Origin: Myxococcota bacterium
Lineage (GTDB): Bacteria > Myxococcota_A > Bradymonadia > UBA7976 > UBA1532
Assembly (NCBI GenBank): GCA_963169045.1
Contig: CAUJDF010000048.1
Location: 1-64,000, forward strand
Reading direction: 5' to 3'
DNA: 64,000 bases
The position numbers and the translations under genes were made by a program. The notes beneath the pieces are model-generated. The model saw only the letters and a list, made by a program, of their open reading frames with translations, made no database searches and was not told the origin of the DNA. Numbering within the stretch: the first letter of the stretch is position 1; the number at the start of each line of letters is the position of its first letter. Positions 53,601 through 60,980 of the stretch are shown piece by piece.

Positions 53601-55966
53601 CGGACGCAGCGTCCCATGCTGTCGACGAAGGACGTGACCCGGCCGTCCTCGTCGCGCCGGAGGGCGACGACGTTGCCGTGCCGGTCGCGCATCTCGGCGA
53701 GCCAGGCGACGTCGCGCCCCGGCACCTCGCGGAACCGCAAGATCAGCCCGTCGGCGTCGGTGACGTCCCACGTCTCGTCGTCGGCCCGGCAGAACTCGAG
53801 GCGCTCGCCGCGCAGGTGCACCCGCTCGCCGTAGTCGCCGAGCATCGGCAGCTCGATGATGCGCATGTCGGCGGTGTGCAGCGCCCAGAACTGCGTCCGG
53901 CCGGCGGCGTCGCGGTCGTGGCGGGTCAGGAAGGCCTCGATGTTCAGCCGCCAGCCAAAGCCACAGACGCCGCCCAGACCGGCGCCGGCGGCCACCGAGT
54001 TGTAGTGGCGCAGCCAGGTGAACGGCAGCGGTCCCGGCAGCCGCAGGTCGTCACACTCGTCGAAGTGCGTCCCGCTGACCACGTCGATCGGCTCGCCGAG
54101 GACGCTGCACCGCGCCCGGCCCGCCCACCGGCCGATGGCCGCGCGCGCGTTCGCCAGCCGGCTCGGACTGCGGCCCTCCACGTCGTTCGGCCGCCGCTGA
54201 TTCCTGCCCTTCAACGCCTGGCCGATGCCCCACGACGCCGCGCTGTGCACCGCGTTCCAGAACATCTGTTCGAGCATCGCCTTGAGGTCGATGCCGACGA
54301 GCACGTTGCTGAAGCCGAGGGCCGCCGCGTTGGGGATGCACGGGATGTCGCTGCAGCTGTTGCAGAAAGGCATCATCGTCATGCCCTGCGCGGTGTCTCC
54401 GACCTGCACGCTCGGGGATGCCACCGCCACCGAGGCATTGAAGATCGGGAACGGGATCAGCGACTTGAGCGAACGCAGGATCTCGAGCGGCGAAGAGAAC
54501 TTCGGGGCGCAGCGCTTCAGATAGTACAGATAGGTCTGTCCCGGCCCGCCCATGCGCTCGATGCCCTGGCCGGACTCGCCCGCCTTGTTGCCGGAGACCA
54601 TGCCGCGGACCATCTCGATCGCGGCCGCGACCGGCGCCATGAACAGGGCCTGGATGGCGGCGGTGATGATGCCGCGGAACATCATCGGCAGGGGCGCCCA
54701 CGGCGGGGGCGGGATGGGCGGGATGTGCGCGCCGACCGCCGTCGCGCCCGAGCCGGCCGCCGGCATGAAGTTCACGAGCACCGAGAGCCGCACGTCGAGC
54801 AGCAGCGGGCCCATGCCCGTATGCGGGAAGAGCGGGATCGGCGGGGCCGGCACCGGCGCAGGCAGCGTCGTGTGGTTGTCCATGCCCATCACGACGTCCA
54901 GCATCTTGGTCGCCGGCATCGTGATGGCACCCGGGTTCAGCAGCAACAGACCGCCGAGCAGGCTGACGAGGCTGGCGTCGTCGATGCTCTGCCCGTCGCC
55001 GCCGTCCTTGGCCATCGTGATGTGGCCGCCCGTCGCGTTCACGAGGCCGGCCATGATCGTCGCCGGGCCGCCGGCCTTCACCAGGATGCCCTTCGCGTCG
55101 AGGCTCTGGAGCCCGCCCGTCCAGGTGAGCGGGCCGGAGGGCGAGCCATCGAGCGTCGTCCGGTACTCGCCGACGTCGATCTTGACGGTGCCGGCCGTGC
55201 GCGTGACCGGCCCGGTGAGCGCCATGTCGAGCTGCGGCTCGATCGTGGCCTGCACGTCGCCGACGGTGACCGACGTCGATCCCAGGGATGCGATCAGGAA
55301 CGCCGTGTCGACCTTCAGGTTCGGCGTGGTGATGCTCAGAGACGAGCCCGCCGTCTGGTCGAAGTTCTGTTGCTGGACCTTCACCGCGCGCGTGCCGGTC
55401 ACCGAGAGCTCGTGCTTGTTGGTGACGGAGACATCCGTCTTCTCGGTGCTGTGCAGGTTGAAGGTCTTGCACTTCATCTTGATCAGGCCCACCGGGGCCG
55501 AGATCTGGATGAAGCCGGAGTCGGCCTTCCAGTGGACGTGCTCTCCGGGCACGTCGAACTTCGTGTGCAAGCGCTGCTTGCCGTCGTGGAAGTCGATGAA
55601 GCCGCCGTCGCCGCCGTCGTTGAACGTCAGCTGGTGCCCGGCCCGGCTCTGGATCCACTTCGCGTCGTTCTTGCCGTCGGGGTTGCCCGGCCCGGGCGGG
55701 GCGTCCTTGCCGTTCCAGAGGACGCCGATGATCCATGGCTGGTTGGGATCGCCCTGCTCGAACAGGAGCAGGACCTCGTCGCCGATCTCCGGGCGGACGA
55801 AGTTGCCGCGCGAGCCGCCGCCCTGGCCGACCCGCATGCGTGCCCAGTGGCTCGTCACCTCGTCGTCGAGCCAGGGATACCGGACCTTGACGCGCCCGCT
55901 CTGCTCCGGGTCGTTCAGGTCGGTCACGAGGCCGACGGCGCAGCCCTGCCAGTGCCGGAGGTTCAC
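50636..55966 (-). CDS. gp5/VgrG spike - PAAR-like - RHS - toxin single-chain effector
   Basis: 1776 aa from a GTG at 55966 (overlaps the DUF2169 gene, GTGA). Order: gp5-like OB-fold (about 5-95, SGRVKVRYPWLDDEVTSHWA), GP5-type beta-helix (about 100-330), a Gly/Pro/hydrophobic PAAR-like region (about 340-560, with CNSCSDIPC), DUF6531 (about 620-690, GEPIDVVSGTHF), many RHS/YD repeats (about 690-1560), the RHS core with GLYYNRYRWYEPTWGRYLSPDP (about 1575-1600) and DPLGL at about 1630, then a 143-aa toxin. The gp27-like half of VgrG is missing. Normally spike, PAAR and RHS are separate chains; here one polypeptide carries all and delivers the toxin. Confidence 0.9.
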   Translation of the reverse strand: MNLRHWQGCAVGLVTDLNDPEQSGRVKVRYPWLDDEVTSHWARMRVGQGGGSRGNFVRPEIGDEVLLLFEQGDPNQPWIIGVLWNGKDAPPGPGNPDGKNDAKWIQSRAGHQLTFNDGGDGGFIDFHDGKQRLHTKFDVPGEHVHWKADSGFIQISAPVGLIKMKCKTFNLHSTEKTDVSVTNKHELSVTGTRAVKVQQQNFDQTAGSSLSITTPNLKVDTAFLIASLGSTSVTVGDVQATIEPQLDMALTGPVTRTAGTVKIDVGEYRTTLDGSPSGPLTWTGGLQSLDAKGILVKAGGPATIMAGLVNATGGHITMAKDGGDGQSIDDASLVSLLGGLLLLNPGAITMPATKMLDVVMGMDNHTTLPAPVPAPPIPLFPHTGMGPLLLDVRLSVLVNFMPAAGSGATAVGAHIPPIPPPPWAPLPMMFRGIITAAIQALFMAPVAAAIEMVRGMVSGNKAGESGQGIERMGGPGQTYLYYLKRCAPKFSSPLEILRSLKSLIPFPIFNASVAVASPSVQVGDTAQGMTMMPFCNSCSDIPCIPNAAALGFSNVLVGIDLKAMLEQMFWNAVHSAASWGIGQALKGRNQRRPNDVEGRSPSRLANARAAIGRWAGRARCSVLGEPIDVVSGTHFDECDDLRLPGPLPFTWLRHYNSVAAGAGLGGVCGFGWRLNIEAFLTRHDRDAAGRTQFWALHTADMRIIELPMLGDYGERVHLRGERLEFCRADDETWDVTDADGLILRFREVPGRDVAWLAEMRDRHGNVVALRRDEDGRVTSFVDSMGRCVRLDYRDDRLTEVWLERRHDRWAPRRLLAYAYDDLGQLVEADGPDGKYRYGYDEEGRVTVKANPTGYRWYWHHDELGRVTCSYGEDLRDYYRFDYQTGARITIAEDHAGARRQYAYDEHALVKNVVDGEGGLTQYVRDADGFVVEETDPAGRKTERRYDEQGRLVEEIQPNGGKSIWTYDARGLLLQHEDPCHAVTRSVYDTRGNAIRVKHPDGGETLRRFDAAGRVVAEALPDGSTHTYVFDEAGDCVEENHDGSVVKCRYDAFGLRVSETTAEGETRYEHDANGRVVARTGPDGRVARWRYDAAGWCVEQTLVDGTVWRFEHDEAGRLVREESPEGRTIRTRIGLNERVEGHRDAAGRGYAYRYDRNGELIAHETDDGVVDRYFVDAAGRELEFAYDDGGWRQYTPGPLVHPLEVVTSDGIRQTFKLDACDRVIEAVEAPARAPRTRSDDRPDPEARRTSLQRAPDGTVLEDIGPYGRVRRRFAAGRRLALYQVDGARLEITRDERGRPVRVVAPGEHVFDLAYGAGGLVRCASAGGATVLRAAGFWAIDDPARRPLLSYDLAFDEMGRTAAETLRGAAAPRACYEHRFRFDRDGRLLESYDESGNRLLSAHRHGAGHRLIEDAQGPVSYDARGRVVARQIDGGTQRLWWDDLDRLREVENPDGTVFRYRYDALQRLVERIEDPVAGPVRWWRFVWDGDRLAAEEGPDGARVHYLHLEGEGYVPWAAWVVEGSGAGRLYLLHSDRRGAIIAATAPDGELAWAGEYTAYGECFADGAGFDQRLRLPGQWSDPATGLYYNRYRWYEPTWGRYLSPDPLGVEGGDHRYAYASGDPIHRTDPLGLQDCGGKRGLLGRGRGGNRRGNNRRATETDGAPPTTGRLPRHLRNKMDRIQNQTAAGGNRGVSGSVSHEEAMRLGEAFVGPGHRPMSNGAGLVSADGRRTFRFPSPKRGVNPRTGEPWSRTGTQANFETHGEDGGRPVSNVHLDVDP

Positions 55967-57159
55967 GGCGCGCCTCCCGTGAGCAGCTCGAGCGGGAAGC
56001 CGGTGTCGAGCAGCGGCGCCGGCAGGGTCGGCTGACCGTCCACCTCGATGCGCGCCACCTCGAGCTTGTCCATGCGCAGGCCCTCGGGCGAGGGCAGCGT
56101 GCCGCGCCAGACGAGGTCGAGCGCCATCGTGTCGGGCTCGATGAGCACCGTGTCGATCTTGAGCGGGACGAGCGTCATGCCCCGGCCGCAGTCGAAGCGG
56201 ACGATCGGCCGCGCCACGGGCAGGCGGAAGCGCAGCTCGCGGTGGATCGGGTGCATGTGGGTGAGGACGACGGTCTCGCCGCCCTGCGGGTGGGGCACCT
56301 GCTGGTCGGCCGGAGCCGCGTTCAGGAACGCCGGCGACATGATCGGCATCGGCATCTGTTCGATGCCCGGCCGCGGGATCTTGCGGAACATCTCCCAGAG
56401 CGGGCGCAGCTTGGGATCGACGCCGGCGTACTTCGCCCGCGGCGTCCACGTGCGGGCGACGACCCCGAACCCGACCGGCTGCGGCGCGGCGTCGCCGTCG
56501 ACGTCGCCCGGCGCGACGAAGAGCTCGTCGAGCGTCAGCGGGCGGTCCGGGTGCTCGATGTTCGGCAGCGCGCCGTAGCGCTCCGCCGGCTTCGCGTACT
56601 CGGTCTCGCGCGTCCAGAAGCCGGTGCCGACCGGGTTGGCGGGGAAGAAGATGGGCGACAACGAGTGCCGTGTGTCGACGCCGCCGTAGGCATACTCCCA
56701 TCGCAGCGGGATGGCGTGGAACGGCCGCGCCGCCTGCAGCGCGGGCCGACGCATGCCCGGGCGCCACCACGCCGAGCGGTCGCCGATGACGAGGGCCCGC
56801 TTCACGTGGCCGGCGAAGTTGAGAGACGCGACGCACTGCACCGTCTCGCCGCCGGGCGCGTAGCAGTGGCCGACGACGAAGACGTCGCACTTCGGCTTGG
56901 GCGGCGACAGGTCGGACTCGTAGCGGATGGAGCTCTGCAGCGGCACCTGCTCGTCGTGGAAGACGTCGGCCAGGTGCAGCGCGCGCTGCACCGTCTCGGG
57001 CCGGGCGGGCGCGTCGGGCTCGATGGCATGGCATCGCTTCACGACGAAGTGGAACGCGGCGAGGCCCTCCGAGTCACACTCCGGGAGGAACTGGACCTGG
57101 TAGCCGTCGTGGGCGATGTAACGCCGGCGCAGCTTGGGATCGGGGAGGCGCAGCTGCAT
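55963..57159 (-). CDS. DUF2169 effector adaptor/chaperone
   Basis: 398 aa. DUF2169 pattern across the first 270 residues: DVFVVGHCYAPGGETVQCVASLNFAGHVKRALVIGD, PLRWEYAYGG, NPVGTGF and later FRKIPRPG. DUF2169 proteins act with PAAR/RHS-type effectors of type VI and related systems. It directly precedes the spike-RHS gene (overlap of 4 bp), as an adaptor should. GTGAGG is eight bases before the ATG. Confidence 0.88.
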   Translation of the reverse strand: MQLRLPDPKLRRRYIAHDGYQVQFLPECDSEGLAAFHFVVKRCHAIEPDAPARPETVQRALHLADVFHDEQVPLQSSIRYESDLSPPKPKCDVFVVGHCYAPGGETVQCVASLNFAGHVKRALVIGDRSAWWRPGMRRPALQAARPFHAIPLRWEYAYGGVDTRHSLSPIFFPANPVGTGFWTRETEYAKPAERYGALPNIEHPDRPLTLDELFVAPGDVDGDAAPQPVGFGVVARTWTPRAKYAGVDPKLRPLWEMFRKIPRPGIEQMPMPIMSPAFLNAAPADQQVPHPQGGETVVLTHMHPIHRELRFRLPVARPIVRFDCGRGMTLVPLKIDTVLIEPDTMALDLVWRGTLPSPEGLRMDKLEVARIEVDGQPTLPAPLLDTGFPLELLTGGAP

Positions 57160-57168
57160 GCCAGGACC

Positions 57169-58182
57169 TCACGGGGGGGCGAAGGCGAGCTGCCCGCCCT
57201 GAAGGAGGATCAGGCCGCCGAGCGTGGCGACGACGCTGCCGAGGAGCGAGAAGTCGCCGCCGCCGGCGTCGACGTTGGTCATGCCGGCCATCAGCGTCAC
57301 CGGCCCGCTGCCGTCGAAGGTGATCGCCATGTCGGCCTTCAGCGAGGCGCTGCCGATCGACCAGGTGCGGACCTTGGCCTTCTCGAAGACCTCGTCGGCG
57401 TCGACGCTCAGGGAGCCCACCGTGTCGGTGGTGGCGCCGCCGACGGTGATCTTGTCGGCGTCCTGCTGAGTGATGTCGATCTTCGCGGAGCCGCCGCTCA
57501 CCGTGAAGCTGCTCGAGGAGGTGAGATCGACCTTCTTGCTCGTCGAGGTCAGCGAGGTCGAGGCCGTCCACTTCTTGGAGTTGCTGGCCCCTTCGCTGGC
57601 GGACTGCTTCACCGTCACCGACTCGTTGCCGCCGACGGTGCGCTTCGACGCGTCGGTGACCTTGAAGAAGATCTCGCGCGCCTTGAGGTTGATGGCGCCC
57701 TGCGGCGCCTCGATGTAGATGTCGCCGGTCGCCGCGGTGATGCTGACGGTGTTGTTCACGCTGTCCCAACGCACGACGTTGTTGAGCGACGAGTCGTTGA
57801 GCTGGATGAACTCCGCGCCGGGCTTGTCGCCGAACTGCAGCTTGTGCCCGCTGCGCGTCTCGAACACCTTGTGGTCGTTGTGACCGTCGGGATCGCCCGG
57901 CTCGGGCGGCACGTCGTTGCCGTTCCAGGTGCCGCCGATGACGAGGGGCTGGTCGAAGCTGCCGAGCTCGAAGACGACGAGGACCTCGTCGCCGACCTCG
58001 GGCATGAAGAACAGACCGCGCTGCTTGCCGGCGTAGGGCTGAACGAGCCGCGCCCAATGGCTCTCGACCTCGCCGTCGAGCCACGGGAACACCACCTTCA
58101 CCCGCCCGGCGTTCAGCGGGTCCTTGTTGCTGGTCACGACGGCGGGGAAGACACCGTCGAGCGCCGTCGCTTCCGGGATCAT
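57169..58182 (-). CDS. Stand-alone gp5-like spike protein (spike 1)
   Basis: 337 aa. Residues about 10-95 form the OB-fold with NAGRVKVVFPWLDGEVESHWARL and the metal/handle segment (LFFMPEVGDEVLVVFELG). Then a beta-helix rich in Ser, Thr and Val (IEAPQGAINL, TVSGGSAKIDITQQD). The C-terminus is hydrophobic (GSVVATLGGLILLQGG), perhaps a tip or TM-like handle. The gp27-like part is missing. About half of its OB-fold is identical to that of the neighbours at 58193 and 55966. Confidence 0.86.
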   Translation of the reverse strand: MIPEATALDGVFPAVVTSNKDPLNAGRVKVVFPWLDGEVESHWARLVQPYAGKQRGLFFMPEVGDEVLVVFELGSFDQPLVIGGTWNGNDVPPEPGDPDGHNDHKVFETRSGHKLQFGDKPGAEFIQLNDSSLNNVVRWDSVNNTVSITAATGDIYIEAPQGAINLKAREIFFKVTDASKRTVGGNESVTVKQSASEGASNSKKWTASTSLTSTSKKVDLTSSSSFTVSGGSAKIDITQQDADKITVGGATTDTVGSLSVDADEVFEKAKVRTWSIGSASLKADMAITFDGSGPVTLMAGMTNVDAGGGDFSLLGSVVATLGGLILLQGGQLAFAPP

Positions 58183-58192
58183 GCGCGGCCCC

Positions 58193-59236
58193 TCAACACA
58201 GGGTGACGAGGCTGGCGAGGGCCTCGAGTCCGGTCTTGGCTTCCATGCGCACCAGCCCGCCGAGACACGCGACGACGGGCGCGGTGACCATCACGTCGGG
58301 CGCGCCGAGCTTCTGGGAGCCGCCCATCACCGTGATCGGCCCGTTCGCGACGAAGGCGATGGTGTCGGTCGCGGTGACCGTCAGGGAGGCGACGGTGGCG
58401 GTCTCGGGCCCGGAGTCACGGTGGACGACCGTGGAGCTCACCTTGCGGCTGCCGGCGTTGGTGAGCGTCAGGTTGCTGCTGACCGCGACGCTCGCCTTGT
58501 CGGTGGTGACGGTGGAGCTGCTGGCGCTCACCGTGCCCGAGCTCGTCTTGACGTTCCAGTTCTGCTTGACGTCGAGCGTATCGGCGCCGGTGATGGTCTC
58601 GACCCGGTCGGTGCAGCTCTCGCTCAGCGTCGTGTCGATCTTCCAGGTGCTGTCGGTGGAGACCTCGACGTCGAGTGTCTTGCACTGGACGGCGATCGAC
58701 TCCGCCGGCGCCTCGAACGTGATGTCGCCGGGATCGGCGGACAGCGTGATGCGATCGGCGGCGACGTCGATGACCAGCTTCCGCTTGCCGGGGCCATCGA
58801 TGATCGTGATGCGTTCGGCGCCGCTCTTGTCTTCGAAGACGACCTGGTGGCTCGACCGCGTCCGGAAGATCTTGGTGTCGTTCTCGCCGTCGGGGTTGCC
58901 CGGCGGCGGCACGATGTCGCTGCCGTTCCACAGGCCGCCGAGCACGTACGGATGGTTGGGATCGCGCCGGTCGAAGACGACACAGACCTCGTCGCCGACC
59001 TCGGGGAGGATGAACGAGCCGCGCCCGCCGCCGGCATAGATCTGCGCGATGCGCGCCCAATGGCTCTCGACGCTGTCGTGCAGCCACGGGAAGCGGACCT
59101 TCACGCGACCCATGCCTTCAGGGTCCTGGTTGTTCGTGACGATGCCGATCACGGCGCCGCTGGGCGCCTGGCGGTGATCGGGCGGCGTCCGCTTGCGGAG
59201 GGACTCGAACAAGTGCTCGTCGCCCGGAGCCGCCAT
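58193..59236 (-). CDS. Stand-alone gp5-like spike protein (spike 2)
   Basis: 347 aa. Short N-terminal tail (FESLRKRTPPDHRQ), OB-fold (residues about 28-120, GRVKVRFPWLHDSVESHWARIAQ) and LPEVGDEVCVVFDRRDPNHPY, then a Ser/Thr-rich beta-helix with many TxT and VSS steps. It ends in a hydrophobic VVACLGGLVRME with LVTLC at the end. The gene is 10 bp before spike 1 and 4 bp after the coiled-coil gene. Like spike 1 it lacks the gp27-like domain. Confidence 0.86.
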   Translation of the reverse strand: MAAPGDEHLFESLRKRTPPDHRQAPSGAVIGIVTNNQDPEGMGRVKVRFPWLHDSVESHWARIAQIYAGGGRGSFILPEVGDEVCVVFDRRDPNHPYVLGGLWNGSDIVPPPGNPDGENDTKIFRTRSSHQVVFEDKSGAERITIIDGPGKRKLVIDVAADRITLSADPGDITFEAPAESIAVQCKTLDVEVSTDSTWKIDTTLSESCTDRVETITGADTLDVKQNWNVKTSSGTVSASSSTVTTDKASVAVSSNLTLTNAGSRKVSSTVVHRDSGPETATVASLTVTATDTIAFVANGPITVMGGSQKLGAPDVMVTAPVVACLGGLVRMEAKTGLEALASLVTLC

Positions 59237-59240
59237 CTCA

Positions 59241-59903
59241 TCACTCCAGTACGAGGATGGGTGAACGCGCCAGGGCGCCCTGGTGGCGCACCTCGAAGAA
59301 GATCTCGGGGTGAGGCAGGTCGGACGGAATGCGCCACGTGGTCGTCACGAAGTCTCCGTCACAGGGCGCCTCGAGCGTCGCGAGCACCTGCGCGTCGACG
59401 AGCGACCGCACGTCGATGGCGACCACGGTGCCCGGATCGATGCCGTCGGCGTGCGCGCGCAGCGTCACCGACTCGCCGCGCGCCGACACGTCGGGGACCC
59501 AGCGCGCGCGTACCAGGGCCACCGTGTCTTCGGGGACGGGCAGGCCGCGCCGCGCGGGCGACGGGCGGTGCGGCGTGGCAGGCGCCGCCGGCGTCGCCGC
59601 CTGCGCCTCGCGACGGCGCTCGAGCCGCTCGACGCGGTGCTTCAGCTCGCCGACGTCCTCGGGCGTGGGGCCGAGCTGTAGCTCGCGCGGCCGCCCCTGG
59701 GCCTTGCGGAGCTCTTCGAGCGCGGCCTCGAGCGTGACGAGGCGCCGCTCGAGGAGGCCGGACTTGCGGCGAAGGAGCTCGAGCTCGGCGAGCACCTGCG
59801 GCGCCGTCACCGACTGGCTGTCGAGGATCAACTCGCCCGGCTCCTGCGGCGTCGACCCGGGCGGCGGCGTGCCTGAGGAACCCGGCGGACCACTCTGTGC
59901 CAT
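59241..59903 (-). CDS. Coiled-coil plus Ig-like protein, first gene of the spike operon
   Basis: 220 aa. Pro/Gly-rich start, then a coiled coil (about 34-100, with LLERRLVTLEAALEELRK and LKHRVERLERR), a linker, and a beta-rich domain (about 125-220, VALVRARWVPDVSARGESVTLRAHADG... ending VRHQGALARSPILVLE) that looks Ig-like. It precedes spike 2 by 4 bp. It could be a loading or fibre protein for the spike complex; no relative is recognised. ATG 59903 has only a weak ribosome site. Confidence 0.6.
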   Translation of the reverse strand: MAQSGPPGSSGTPPPGSTPQEPGELILDSQSVTAPQVLAELELLRRKSGLLERRLVTLEAALEELRKAQGRPRELQLGPTPEDVGELKHRVERLERRREAQAATPAAPATPHRPSPARRGLPVPEDTVALVRARWVPDVSARGESVTLRAHADGIDPGTVVAIDVRSLVDAQVLATLEAPCDGDFVTTTWRIPSDLPHPEIFFEVRHQGALARSPILVLE

Positions 59904-60062
59904 GACACGATCCCCACGCGTGTAGCGAGGCGACCATAGCCCCCCGGTGGAGACGCGTCAATGCGCCAGGCAGTGACTCGTCGATCGATGAGTCCCTCCC
60001 GGGATGTGTCTCGAAGCGCGGACGTCACTGGGTGGCGGGACGGTCTGTGGCGGGGCGCCTGC

Positions 60063-60980
60063 TCAGCGCAGGCCGAGCAGGTCCCCGAGCGGGCGGCCGG
60101 CGTGCAGGCGATCGATGGCCTCGGCGAGCAGCGGCGCGATGGGCACGACGTCGATGGGGAACGGCGACGTCGTCGGCAACGGCACGGTGTCGGTGGTCAC
60201 GAGGCGCGCGATCGGCGCCGCGGCGAGGCGCACGGCGGCGTCGGCGACGAGCAGCGCGTGGGACGCGGCGACGACCGGCGCGGCCGCGGCGCCGCGGGCG
60301 CGCAGCGCTTCGGCGGCGGCGACGATGGTGCTGCCGCTCACGATCATGTCGTCGACGAGGAGCGGGCGCCGGCCCGCCACTTCGCCGATCACATCGTCGA
60401 CGGCGACCGCCTCGCCGCTGATCCGCTTCTTGTGGACGACCGCCGTCGGCAGGCCCAGGGCGTCCGCGTAGCGGTGCGCGAGCTTCAGCGCGCCGAGGTC
60501 GGGCGCGACCACCACCGCGTCGCCGCCCGCGTACGCCCGCAGCGCCTCCGTCAGTCGCGGCACGGCGCTGAGCGGGTCCAGCGGCGCGTCGTGGAAGCCT
60601 TCGATCGAGCCGCCGTGCGGATCCACCGCGAGCACGCGCGCGAAGCGGCCCGTCGCGAGCATGTCGGCCACGACGCGCGCCCCGAGGGCCGCGCCGGGAC
60701 GCGTCCGGCGGTCCTGGCGCGCCGAGCCGCAATAGGGCAGCACCGCCGTGACGCGCGCCGCGCCCGTGCGCCGGCACGCGTCGGCCAGCAGCAGCAGCTC
60801 GAGGACGTGCTGCCCCACCGGGGCCGGCGTGGGCTGCACGAGGAACACGTCGGCGCCCGTGACGTCCTCGCCCCGCAGCACGTGGCACTCGCCATCGCTG
60901 TAATAGCCGACGCCCACGCTGCCGCCGAGGGCCGCCACGAGGGCCGGATGCGACGTCCCCCCGAGCACGATCGAACGCAT
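60063..60980 (-). CDS. prs: Ribose-phosphate pyrophosphokinase (PRPP synthetase)
   Basis: 305 aa. Prs features: PCxS/YxRQDR motif (PYCGSARQDRRTRPGAALGARVVADML), AVDPHGGSIEGF, the active KKRISGE loop and the PRPP-binding VDDMIVSGSTI (canonical VDDMxxTGxT). The DMIVSGST form differs from the usual DMIDTAGT. It makes PRPP for nucleotide and amino-acid synthesis. The ATG shares one base with the stop of the upstream secreted protein gene (TGATG), so the two are coupled. Confidence 0.9.
   Translation of the reverse strand: MRSIVLGGTSHPALVAALGGSVGVGYYSDGECHVLRGEDVTGADVFLVQPTPAPVGQHVLELLLLADACRRTGAARVTAVLPYCGSARQDRRTRPGAALGARVVADMLATGRFARVLAVDPHGGSIEGFHDAPLDPLSAVPRLTEALRAYAGGDAVVVAPDLGALKLAHRYADALGLPTAVVHKKRISGEAVAVDDVIGEVAGRRPLLVDDMIVSGSTIVAAAEALRARGAAAAPVVAASHALLVADAAVRLAAAPIARLVTTDTVPLPTTSPFPIDVVPIAPLLAEAIDRLHAGRPLGDLLGLR

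Noticed and set aside
50561-56035. 1824-codon open frame on the plus strand antisense to the spike-RHS gene
   Set aside because: It is opposite to a clear RHS protein; the translation is Arg/Val/Gly-rich with no domain. Long antisense frames are usual in such GC-rich DNA.
57169-59236. Calling the two spike genes full VgrG proteins
   Set aside because: They are only about 340 aa and begin right at the OB-fold, so the gp27-like N-terminal half of VgrG is not there.
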